In this document: piece after piece, positions 9,185 through 16,381 of the stretch
How the letters are laid out: each line of letters starts with the position of its first letter
Numbering within the stretch: the stretch's first letter is position 1
NCBI GenBank assembly: GCA_035063885.1
Contig: JAPSFM010000054.1
Span: forward strand, 1 to 32,778
Direction: 5' to 3'
Source: CAADGY01 sp900696665
Lineage (GTDB): Bacteria; Acidobacteriota; Terriglobia; Bryobacterales; Bryobacteraceae
DNA: 32,778 bases
The notes under the pieces: model-generated
Database searches by the model: none
The model's input: only the letters and a program-made list of their open reading frames with translations
What the model was told of the DNA's origin: nothing
Position numbers and translations under genes: made by a program

Positions 9185-9735
9185 GACCGGCGGCCGCTGT
9201 GGCCATCGTGCTTTCGCTCGCCGGGTGCCGTGAAGCGCCGCGGCTTCCCGAGTATGGAACCGTTCCCGCATTTCAGTTGACCTCCCAGACCGGGGAGGTC
9301 TTTGACAGCAGTGTACTGGAAGGCAAAATCTGGGTAGCGGACTTCTTTTTCACGACGTGTGCGGGGCCATGTCCCCGTATGAGCGCTCAAATGCGGCAGG
9401 TCGGCAAGCGCGCGCAAGATCTGCCCGACCTCCGTCTGGTTTCCTTCACGGTCGACCCGGAACACGATACTCCGGAGGTGCTTGCCGCCTATTCCAAGCG
9501 CTTTCAGGCGAGCCCGGAGAGGTGGGTTTTTCTAACCGGGCCTGTCGAGACTCTGAATATGCTGAGTTTCGACAGCTTTAAGCTGGGCAGAGTGGACAAC
9601 AAGGACGAACACAGCACGCGTTTTGTGCTGGTCGACCGGCGTTCGCGCATCCGCGGTTATTACACCAGCTGGGAATCCGGCGTGATCCAGCAACTGGTGG
9701 ACGATATCCGGTCGCTATACCGGGAGAGCTCCTGA
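9181..9735 (+). CDS. SCO1/SenC/PrrC-family copper chaperone lipoprotein
   Basis: SCO proteins deliver copper, or act as thiol reductases, for the CuA site of cytochrome c oxidase subunit II on the outer face of the membrane. The 184-residue product has a lipoprotein signal with lipobox LAGC (Cys16), a thioredoxin-like fold, the metal-binding motif TCAGPCP with Cys60 and Cys64, and a distal histidine at 144 (DEHSTRFVLVD) in the position of the third copper ligand. The ATG at 9181 overlaps the permease stop by four bases; upstream in-frame ATGs exist from 8944 but would extend through the permease gene and destroy the lipobox signal. The stop shares one base with the next ATG (TGATG). Confidence 0.93.
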   Translation: MRPAAAVAIVLSLAGCREAPRLPEYGTVPAFQLTSQTGEVFDSSVLEGKIWVADFFFTTCAGPCPRMSAQMRQVGKRAQDLPDLRLVSFTVDPEHDTPEVLAAYSKRFQASPERWVFLTGPVETLNMLSFDSFKLGRVDNKDEHSTRFVLVDRRSRIRGYYTSWESGVIQQLVDDIRSLYRESS

Positions 9736-10148
9736 TGGATTTCACGTATCTGTCCACGGTGAATGCAATTCTCAATGCGACGGCAGCCGCCCTGCTGATA
9801 CGCGGCTATCTGCTGATCCGGCGTAAGAGAATTGATGCGCACCGCAAAACCATGCTGACCGCATTCGGCGTCTCGGTGCTTTTTCTGATCAGCTATCTTA
9901 CGTATCACTACCAGGTAGGCTCTGTACGATTTCAGAAAACGGGGACAATCCGCACGGTGTATTTCGCAATTTTGTTGTCCCACACCGTGCTGGCGGCGTT
10001 CGTAGCGCCGATGGCGATTGTCACGCTCACGCGCGGATTGCGGGGAAAGTGGGACAACCATCGCCGGATTGCACGCTGGACGTTTCCGCTCTGGGTATAT
10101 GTCAGCGTGACCGGCGTGATTGTGTATCTGATGCTGTACCATTTTTGA
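9735..10148 (+). CDS. DUF420 membrane protein, CtaM-like oxidase assembly factor
   Basis: A 137-residue protein with four predicted helices and DUF420 hallmarks: STVNAILNATAA at the start, AHRKTML near residue 36, YLTYHYQVG near 54, ILLSHTVLAA near 79, and HRRIARWTFPLWVYVSVTG near the C-terminus. Members of this family (CtaM in Staphylococcus, YozB in Bacillus) are needed for heme-A-containing oxidase activity. Repeated histidines at helix ends could bind heme or metal; that is inference. It is the last gene of the operon, coupled to the SCO1 gene through TGATG, and is followed by a palindromic repeat rather than another coding region. Confidence 0.88.
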   Translation: MDFTYLSTVNAILNATAAALLIRGYLLIRRKRIDAHRKTMLTAFGVSVLFLISYLTYHYQVGSVRFQKTGTIRTVYFAILLSHTVLAAFVAPMAIVTLTRGLRGKWDNHRRIARWTFPLWVYVSVTGVIVYLMLYHF

Positions 10149-10158
10149 GGACCGGACG

Positions 10159-10226
10159 CCGCCCCTTTGCGGTCATGGCTCGATTTTTGAGTGAACGTTT
10201 CCGAGCCGCGACCGCAAAGAAAGCGG
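10159..10226. repeat. Imperfect palindrome, REP-like dispersed element
   Basis: The arms are 10166-10182 and 10202-10218: TTTGCGGTC and GGCTCG pair with CGAGCC and GACCGCAAA, interrupted by a two-base mismatch, around a 19-base loop. Matching flanks (CCGC and GCGG) extend the symmetry to 10159-10226. There is no T-run, so an intrinsic terminator is not well supported although the hairpin sits just behind the cta operon. The arm GAGCCGCGACCG resembles the reverse complement of a segment at 28549-28574. Apart from a further GAGCCGCGACG at about 10385, the spacer 10227-10451 shows nothing recognisable. Confidence 0.55.
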
Positions 10227-10451
10227 AGATACTAAGTTTAATGTAGTCTACAAGGCGGACCAGCTCAGCGGATCATGGAGATTCTGGAGAAGCACATTCC
10301 AGACTGGCGGCCATCAAGAGGTTCGTCCGGTTCATGAAATACCGGCTGCCGTCATGCCCGGCAGCATTGATCAGGTCATGAACTGAGCCGCGACGTAATG
10401 GACATTGACTCCGAACCCCGCCTGGCCGGACGGTGCGATACACTTGCTACC

Positions 10452-11435
10452 GTGAGACTGCGATTCGCGATCTGTTTCGCCCTGGCTGCCGCGGTGTTCG
10501 CAGCGGATTCCGGCTTCAATGGACGTTGGGATATCACTATTGTTAACGAGCCAAGGCGCCGCGCGTGGTGGCTTGAAATACAGGATGCCGGTACGCCGAA
10601 TCCGCGAGGCAAGTTTGTAAGCGCCTATGGGGGCGACTTGAACATAATCGAAGAGATTTCGGTCAAAGACGACGTTCTGAAGTTCGGTTGGGTGCGGAAT
10701 GATCCTCCGAAGCCCGGCGCAGCACCCCAGAGGCGCCACCTCGTCTATACCGCACGGCTCTCTGATGGCAAGCTAATCGGAACGTTTGAGGTCGAAGGTC
10801 AGCCCACGCCGCCATTGAAGTGGGTCGGCGTGCGCGCGCCGATGATTCGGGAAAAAGATGACGGTACATGGATTCCTGCCAGACCCATTCAGCTTTTCAA
10901 CGGTAAGGATCTTTCGGGATGGAAAGGGATTGTGCCGGGAAAAGAACTGGGGTGGTCCGTCGAAAATGGAATCCTGAAAAGTACGGGCGGCGCGAATAAT
11001 CTCGTCTCCGAGAAGACGTTTTGGAACTTCGATCTACACGTAGAGTTCAGACTAGGGAAGCGCAGCAACAGCGGTATTGGCTTGCGGGGGCGCTATGAGA
11101 TCCAGATTCTCGAAGACTACGGACGTCCACCGAACAGCCATACCAATGGAGCCCTTTACAGCCGCATCGCTCCGCGCGAGAATGCCAGCAAACCGGCGGG
11201 AGAATGGCAGACCTACGATATCCGCCTCGTGGGCATGGAAGTCACCGTCAAGCTGAATGGAAAAACGGTGATTGATAGAGGGGAGATCCAAGGACTGACT
11301 GCCATGGCAACCGATGCAAACGAGGGCGAACCGGGGCCTCTAACATTGCAAGGCGATCACGGTCCTGTGGAGTTCCGCAGCATCGTGATTACTCCCTTAA
11401 AGCGATCCGGCGGCCGTAGCCGTTCCGGTCACTGA
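10452..11435 (+). CDS. Secreted DUF1080 (3-keto-disaccharide hydrolase-like) protein
   Basis: A 327-residue protein. The GTG at 10452 is preferred over an in-frame ATG at 10398 because the product then begins with a compact signal peptide (MRLRFAICFALAAAVFA). There is no clear ribosome-binding site, but TACACT at 10439-10444 sits seven bases upstream and could be a -10 box of a leaderless message. An N-terminal beta-rich part (FNGRWDITIVNEPRRRAWW, then LIGTFEVEG) precedes a DUF1080 domain (PF06439) beginning near residue 150 with LFNGKDLSGWKG and containing LHVEFRLGKRSNSGIGLRG, GALYSRIAP and GEWQTYDIRLVG. The concanavalin-like fold of DUF1080 is linked to hydrolysis or binding of oxidised sugars. 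The gene stands alone. Confidence 0.85.
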   Translation: MRLRFAICFALAAAVFAADSGFNGRWDITIVNEPRRRAWWLEIQDAGTPNPRGKFVSAYGGDLNIIEEISVKDDVLKFGWVRNDPPKPGAAPQRRHLVYTARLSDGKLIGTFEVEGQPTPPLKWVGVRAPMIREKDDGTWIPARPIQLFNGKDLSGWKGIVPGKELGWSVENGILKSTGGANNLVSEKTFWNFDLHVEFRLGKRSNSGIGLRGRYEIQILEDYGRPPNSHTNGALYSRIAPRENASKPAGEWQTYDIRLVGMEVTVKLNGKTVIDRGEIQGLTAMATDANEGEPGPLTLQGDHGPVEFRSIVITPLKRSGGRSRSGH

Positions 11436-11436
11436 G

Positions 11437-11610
11437 TTATTTCGGCCCGGCCCGTAAATCAGTCACAACTCGAAGCCACGCTGATCGATCGAGGCGATCA
11501 ATGGTGCGCCTCCAATGATACTTTCGCGTTAAGTTGCACCAGGCCGCAGGCGCAAAGGCCGCGCATACCAAGGCCGCAACCAAAACGACGATCAGATCGA
11601 TCGCATTCAT
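11437..11610 (-). CDS. Small predicted single-helix membrane protein (57 residues)
   Basis: Read on the minus strand, ATG at 11610 is preceded by a perfect GGAGG (11621-11617) with a six-base A spacer. The product starts MNAIDLIVVLVAALVCAAF, a single hydrophobic helix, and continues with a basic tail (NLTRKYHWRRTIDRLDR) ending in RAGPK before TAA at 11439-11437. The stop abuts the end of the DUF1080 gene. No family is recognised. The excellent ribosome-binding site and membrane-protein-like composition argue for a real gene; the short length and lack of a known homolog argue caution. It lies 141 bases downstream of lpxC on the same strand. The remaining spacer 11611-11751 shows nothing convincing. 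Confidence 0.5.
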   Translation of the reverse strand: MNAIDLIVVLVAALVCAAFAPAAWCNLTRKYHWRRTIDRLDRSAWLRVVTDLRAGPK

Positions 11611-11751
11611 TTTTTTCCTCCGGCCTTCGACGAATCTTTCCAGTCGAGTTTACCTCCCGGCGCCGGTGCGGACAAGTAACTACAGGTTAGTTATGGGGGA
11701 TATGGTACTGGAACTCAGGCTACAGCAGTACCCGCTGCCGCCCTACTGGGA

Positions 11752-12642
11752 TCAGGACACCAGCGCATGGGCAACTCGGCTCGCAAGTTGATCGAAACCT
11801 ATGATTTCATAAAGCGAGTCATGGGACATGATCTTCGCGACCAGCGCCGCATGCATCGCGTGCCCCGCTCGTTCGGCAATCACATGCCCCAGCAAAGGAC
11901 GTCCAATCAAAGCCAGATCCCCGATCAGGTCCAGCGCCTTATGGCGGCAGCACTCATCCGGAAAGCGAAGACCTTCCGGATTGAGCAGTCCTTCGCCGTC
12001 GAAGCAGACCGCGTTGTCAAGGCTGGCGCCTCGAATCAGCCCCATGTCCCGCATCTGCCCCAACTCATGCGCGAACCCGAAAGTGCGGGCAGGCGAAATG
12101 GCGTCCGCATATCGCTTCGGCGTGACTTCCATCTCCAGCATCTGCTGCCCCACCAACGGGTGATTGAAGTAAACGTCGCAGGTCAACAGGAAACGGTCCG
12201 CGGGCAGAATGGTAATTCGTTTCCCAGGCGCTTCCACCGACACGGGTTTGCGGACTCGCAAATATCGCTTTCGCCGGCGGTAGGTCTTGATTCCGGCGGT
12301 CTCCAGCAGGCGGACGAAAGGCAATCCACTGCCATCGAGAATGGGGACTTCCAGGTTGTCGATCTCGATAAACGCGTTGTCGATCCCCATGCTGAACAAA
12401 ACGCTCAGCAGATGCTCCGTTGTAGAGATCAGAACGCCTTGCCTCATCAGGCTCGTGGCGTAACTCACGCGCGCGACGTGCCGCCAACTCGCTGGAATTG
12501 AGAAATTATCAAGATCCGTGCGGAGAAATACAATACCCGTCCCTGCCGGGGCCGGCAGGATTCGAAGATTTACCGGAACACCGCTGTGGAGACCAACCCC
12601 GCTGGTGCTCACGGGCTTTCGAATCGTTGTCTCGAATCTCAA
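11752..12642 (-). CDS. lpxC: UDP-3-O-acyl-N-acetylglucosamine deacetylase
   Basis: LpxC is the zinc-dependent deacetylase catalysing the committed step of lipid A synthesis in the cytosol. The 296-residue product aligns well with the family: TGVGLH-type start (STSGVGLHSG), TTEHLL with His77 and Glu76, SPARTFGF near 183, and RHKALDLIGD with His234 and Asp238; His261 (RAGHAMH) corresponds to the catalytic histidine. His77, His234 and Asp238 are the expected zinc ligands. The TTG at 12642 is chosen because GGAGG (12652-12648) lies five bases upstream and length then matches the usual 300 residues. A longer frame with ATG at 12720 overlaps a TATAAT promoter element. It diverges from polA. Confidence 0.95.
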   Translation of the reverse strand: MRFETTIRKPVSTSGVGLHSGVPVNLRILPAPAGTGIVFLRTDLDNFSIPASWRHVARVSYATSLMRQGVLISTTEHLLSVLFSMGIDNAFIEIDNLEVPILDGSGLPFVRLLETAGIKTYRRRKRYLRVRKPVSVEAPGKRITILPADRFLLTCDVYFNHPLVGQQMLEMEVTPKRYADAISPARTFGFAHELGQMRDMGLIRGASLDNAVCFDGEGLLNPEGLRFPDECCRHKALDLIGDLALIGRPLLGHVIAERAGHAMHAALVAKIMSHDSLYEIIGFDQLASRVAHALVS

Positions 12643-12718
12643 AAACACCTCCGGAGGGAAGAAGCGCCACCTTCCGTCAACATGCAATTGCAATCTGGAG
12701 CCCCTCCGCAATGTATTC

Positions 12719-12724
12719 ATTATA
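12719..12724 (-). promoter_or_regulatory. Probable -10 box of the lpxC promoter
   Basis: On the minus strand a perfect TATAAT occupies 12724-12719, about 77 bases upstream of the TTG start of lpxC. No good -35 is present 16-18 bases further upstream, so this is only half a promoter. Its overlap with the upstream ATG at 12720 supports the shorter lpxC. Confidence 0.35.
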
Positions 12725-12800
12725 AAGCGTCTTATCAGCTTTTGGTGTTGCAAAATAGCCACACTTGGAGCTTTTTGACGTGGCAAAAACACCTCTGCGC

Positions 12801-12806
12801 TATGAT
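12801..12806 (+). promoter_or_regulatory. Probable -10 box of polA
   Basis: TATGAT at 12801-12806 ends nine bases before the polA ATG at 12816, and no ribosome-binding site is present between them. A TTGACG at 12775-12780 is a possible -35, but the 20-base spacer is long. Transcription would start only a few bases before the ATG, as in leaderless mRNAs. Confidence 0.35.
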
Positions 12807-12815
12807 GAATCTACA

Positions 12816-15389
12816 ATGCGCGCACCCCGCCTTTTTCTTATCGATAGCTTCGGGTTCATTTTCCGGGCGTACCACGCGCGCTCTCGCAGCGGCGCCCCGC
12901 CGATGCGAACCAGTACGGGTCTGAGTACGGAAGCAGTCTACATTTTCCACAACATGCTCCGGAAACTTCTGGCGGAGCAGAAGCCCGAATACATAGCCGC
13001 CATTTTCGAAAGCACCGGACCGACATTCCGGGAAGAAGCCTTCGCGGAGTACAAGGCGAACCGCAGCGAAATGCCGGTGGATCTGAGCGAACAGATTCCC
13101 TACGTCCGCAGAATTCTCGAAGCGCTGCGCGTTCCCATACTCGAGTACACCGGCTTCGAAGCCGACGACGTAATTGGAACCCTCTCCCGCCGTGCTTTGG
13201 ATTCGGGTGTGGACGTGGTGATCGTTTCCAGCGACAAGGACATGATGCAACTCGTCAACGAACGCGTTTCCATGTTCAACCCGGTAAAAGAGGATGCTTT
13301 TTACGATCCCGCGGGGGTGGAACAGTTTATGGGTGTTCCACCAGGAAAAGTGGCCGACCTGCTCGCTTTGAAAGGCGATGCTATCGACAATATTCCGGGA
13401 GCCCCCGGCATCGGCGACAAAGGCGCCCGCGACCTGATCCTGCGTTTCGGCTCGGTGGAACAGGCGATTGAGCACGCAGAGGAAGTCGAGCGGAAAATGT
13501 ACCGGGAGAGCCTGAAGAATTACCGCGATCAGATCCTGCTCAGCAAACGGTTGGCAGCCATCGACACGAACGTTCCGATCGAATTCGACCTTGGCGCTGT
13601 TGCGGCTGCCGCCCCGGACACGGATGCGCTCAAGCCGTTGTACCGCGAACTGGAATTTTTCAGCTTGCTCAGGGAGCTTTCCGCGGGTGATGGTCTCGAG
13701 TCCAGCGACTTTCGCCAACTGGATTCCGAAGAGGCGGTTCGAGCCTACCTGGATGCGATTCCGGAAGGGGCGGCTTTTGCTATCGCCTTGAAAGGCGGAG
13801 GCGAGGGGGAACTCGATCTGGCGATGCTGGGTCTCTCTTCGAAAGCCGGTGAAGGTAGGGTGATCTCCGCACCTCTGATCGCGGCGGCTCGCGGAGCATT
13901 GGAGGATGAGAGCCGCCCTAAGATCGGCCACGATATCAAAAGCCTGATGCTTGCACTCGAACGCTTCGGGGTCAGCCCGCGTGGCTTTACCGATGACATC
14001 ATGATCTATGGCTTCCTGCTCTCGGCGGATCCTTCCGGATGTTCCCTCGAGACGCTCGCTGAAAAGTATCTTGCCCGCACGCTACGTGGCGGAGCCGAAC
14101 ATGGCGCAGAAGCCGCGTTCGTGCTGGCGGAGGAGTTGCGGCCTCAGATAGAGAGCAACGGGCTGCGGGAACTCTACGAAAGCATCGAACTGCCGCTTGC
14201 CCCCGTGCTGGCGCGCATGGCCAGAACCGGTATCCGTATAGCCCCGGATCAATTACTGAAGCTTTCCGAATCGATGGACCATGAACTCCAACGGCTCACG
14301 ACAGAGATACACGCACTGGCCGGCAAGCCTTTCAACATCAACTCACCGCAGCAACTTGGCAAGGTGCTGTTCGAAGAGCTGGGATTGCCCGCACCAGTGA
14401 AATACGGGAAGGGCAAGACCATTTCCACCGCCGCCGATATTCTGGAGAACCTCGCCTCCGATTTTGAGATCTGCGGCAAGGTTCTCGAATACAGGCAGTT
14501 GGCCAAGCTGAAGGGCACTTACGTGGACGCGCTTCCTGCGCTGGTGGATCCGGAAACGGGCCGGCTGCACACAACACTTAACCAGGCGGGAGCGGCCACC
14601 GGACGCCTGTCATCCTCGAATCCCAATCTTCAGAACATACCCATCAGGACCGAACTGGGGCGTGAGATTCGCGCGGCGTTTGTCCCTGCGCAGGGTTGGA
14701 AACTGGTTGTGGCGGACTATTCGCAGATTGAGCTTCGCCTGCTGGCACATATGTCCGGCGATGCCGTGCTGCTCGATGCCTTCCGGCGCGGAGAGGACAT
14801 TCACACGCGAACCGCCGCCGAGGTCTTCGGTGTCCCGCCACTCATGGTGGACAAAGAACTGCGGCGGCGGGCGAAGGCGGTGAACTTCGGAATCGTGTAC
14901 GGACAAACGCCCTTTGGGCTTGCGAAAGAGCTCGGCATCGAACGCAAAGAGGCCGAACAATACATCCGGAACTACTTTGAACGCTACTCCGGGGTGAGGA
15001 AGTTCATCGACAACACCATCGCGGAAGTACGCCAATCCGGGGTTTCCCGCACACTTCTGGGGCGTATGAGACCCATTCCCGACATGAACAGCAGAAATCC
15101 CAACGCGAGAGGATTCGCCGAGAGGACGGCTGTGAACACGCCGCTGCAGGGTACCGCGGCCGATCTGATCAAGCTCGCCATGATCCGGATCGATCGTCTG
15201 TTGAGCAAACAAAAACTTCAGGCGCGGATGCTGCTGCAGGTGCACGATGAGCTGTTGTTTGAGGCACCGGCCGAAGAAGCGCCGGGTGTGGCGAAGATGG
15301 TGAAACAGGAGATGGAGGGCGTCTACAAACTGGATGTACCGCTGCTGGTAGATACCGGCATCGGAGACAACTGGCGCGACGCCAAATGA
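12816..15389 (+). CDS. polA: DNA polymerase I with inactivated 3'-5' exonuclease domain
   Basis: PolA fills gaps and removes RNA primers. The 857-residue protein has the N-terminal 5' nuclease (LFLIDSFGFIFRAYHA at 6-21, GFEADDVIG near 113, SSDKDM near 138, GDAIDNIPGAPGIGDKGA near 187). Residues about 300-450 occupy the place of the proofreading domain, but the catalytic acids are gone: exo I reads FAIALKGG instead of a DxE motif, exo II reads HDIKSLM where KYD is expected, and exo III reads HGAEAAF where YxxxD is expected. The polymerase domain is intact: motif A DYSQIELR from Asp634, O-helix RRRAKAVNFGIVYG at 683-696 and motif C VHDE ending at 812. The ATG at 12816 fits the family N-terminus; an ATG at 12765 is in frame but adds 17 non-family residues. 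Confidence 0.96.
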   Translation: MRAPRLFLIDSFGFIFRAYHARSRSGAPPMRTSTGLSTEAVYIFHNMLRKLLAEQKPEYIAAIFESTGPTFREEAFAEYKANRSEMPVDLSEQIPYVRRILEALRVPILEYTGFEADDVIGTLSRRALDSGVDVVIVSSDKDMMQLVNERVSMFNPVKEDAFYDPAGVEQFMGVPPGKVADLLALKGDAIDNIPGAPGIGDKGARDLILRFGSVEQAIEHAEEVERKMYRESLKNYRDQILLSKRLAAIDTNVPIEFDLGAVAAAAPDTDALKPLYRELEFFSLLRELSAGDGLESSDFRQLDSEEAVRAYLDAIPEGAAFAIALKGGGEGELDLAMLGLSSKAGEGRVISAPLIAAARGALEDESRPKIGHDIKSLMLALERFGVSPRGFTDDIMIYGFLLSADPSGCSLETLAEKYLARTLRGGAEHGAEAAFVLAEELRPQIESNGLRELYESIELPLAPVLARMARTGIRIAPDQLLKLSESMDHELQRLTTEIHALAGKPFNINSPQQLGKVLFEELGLPAPVKYGKGKTISTAADILENLASDFEICGKVLEYRQLAKLKGTYVDALPALVDPETGRLHTTLNQAGAATGRLSSSNPNLQNIPIRTELGREIRAAFVPAQGWKLVVADYSQIELRLLAHMSGDAVLLDAFRRGEDIHTRTAAEVFGVPPLMVDKELRRRAKAVNFGIVYGQTPFGLAKELGIERKEAEQYIRNYFERYSGVRKFIDNTIAEVRQSGVSRTLLGRMRPIPDMNSRNPNARGFAERTAVNTPLQGTAADLIKLAMIRIDRLLSKQKLQARMLLQVHDELLFEAPAEEAPGVAKMVKQEMEGVYKLDVPLLVDTGIGDNWRDAK

Positions 15390-16381
15390 ACGGAAGCGCG
15401 GGGAAGCCGCCGCTCTCCTACTCCATTCCGTCCTTCTCGCGGGATGGGCTTGACGGCTGTGCAACGGCGCTGCAGCGTTTGCGCGGGCTCGGTTTCCGCC
15501 ACGTAACGTTCACACCCGCCTTTCAGGTGGTCACGGACGCGCCACTCCACATCGACCTGGGCCGTACGCCCGATTACGCGGTGTTCGATGCTGCCGTCGC
15601 GCTCGCGCACGATATGGGGTTTTGCGTCCGGATGGAGCCGCACGTCGATTATGCGTCCACCTTCTCCGGCGGCCCCTACCGATGGAGGCGCGACATGGTG
15701 TTCGATCCTGCACACGCATCCACCGGCTATTTCGACAAAGTGATCGTTCCACTGACGGCGGCGCTTGCTCCAGGCGACGAACTGACTCTGGGATCGGAAC
15801 TCGATCTTTCCTTGACGGCGTTCCCGCAGGGCTGGGAGCGGCTGCGCAAAATAGGCTCGCAGATTTTGCGGCGCGGGCACAAGGTCAATCACGATTTCTT
15901 CGATGGGTGCGTGCCGGACGCAGTGTTCGACTATCTCCGGTCTCTCGATTATGTGTCGTTCAGCTTTTACCCGCGCATCGGGTGGCGCCGCGGTTGGACG
16001 CCCACCGATATCGCCTCCGCATTCCGGCAAAAGGCAGAGCGGTTGGTGGAGGTGCTGCGGGAGCGTATTGCGCCATCGTCAACGATGACCATCGGAGAGT
16101 TCGGGCTGGGCTCCGCCGACTTACACAGCCCGTGGAAGGTTGCGGCTGAAACCTTAACCGGACCGGAGCCGCTCCAGGCACGCCGCGACTACTATCTTGG
16201 ATTCCTCAAGTTCTGCGCGGCGAGCGCGGATCTTCTTGGCGGGAATCCCGCGGCGTTCTGGACTGCCGGGCATTTCGATTTCCTGGGAGTACTCGGGTTC
16301 TCTTCGTCACCGCTCTTCAAAGATGATAGTTTGATACGAGCGGTGATCGAGTACAATTCACAGGGAGTGGAGGTTACATGA
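15386..16381 (+). CDS. Predicted clan GH-A (GH113-like) glycoside hydrolase
   Basis: A 331-residue soluble protein without signal peptide. The pattern is that of a TIM barrel: LRGLGFRHVTFTPAFQ near strand 1-2, DMGFCVRMEPHVDY near strand 3, a glutamate at 138 in LTLGSELDLS and a second glutamate at 238 in TMTIGEFGLG. Two glutamates about 100 residues apart at the ends of strands 4 and 7 are the acid/base and nucleophile arrangement of clan GH-A retaining hydrolases; a late tryptophan (FWTAGHFDF) also fits. The exact family and substrate are not certain. Its ATG overlaps the polA stop by four bases (ATGA) and its own stop overlaps the next start the same way, so it is translated from the polA message. 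Being coupled to polA is odd. Confidence 0.65.
   Translation: MNGSAGKPPLSYSIPSFSRDGLDGCATALQRLRGLGFRHVTFTPAFQVVTDAPLHIDLGRTPDYAVFDAAVALAHDMGFCVRMEPHVDYASTFSGGPYRWRRDMVFDPAHASTGYFDKVIVPLTAALAPGDELTLGSELDLSLTAFPQGWERLRKIGSQILRRGHKVNHDFFDGCVPDAVFDYLRSLDYVSFSFYPRIGWRRGWTPTDIASAFRQKAERLVEVLRERIAPSSTMTIGEFGLGSADLHSPWKVAAETLTGPEPLQARRDYYLGFLKFCAASADLLGGNPAAFWTAGHFDFLGVLGFSSSPLFKDDSLIRAVIEYNSQGVEVT

Noticed and set aside
10159..10226. Intrinsic terminator for the cta operon
   Set aside because: The hairpin has a 19-base loop and no T-run, so a repeat element is the better description.
11534..11791. An 85-codon open frame on the plus strand
   Set aside because: It has no ribosome-binding site, overlaps the 3' end of lpxC and is antisense to the small membrane-protein frame that has a perfect GGAGG.
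12735..13931. A 398-codon open frame on the minus strand over the 5' half of polA
   Set aside because: It is antisense to the conserved 5' nuclease domain of polA and also crosses the lpxC-polA promoter region; no domain is visible.
14610..15464. A 284-codon open frame on the minus strand
   Set aside because: It is antisense to the polymerase motifs of polA and runs into the next gene; it has histidine- and arginine-rich shadow composition.
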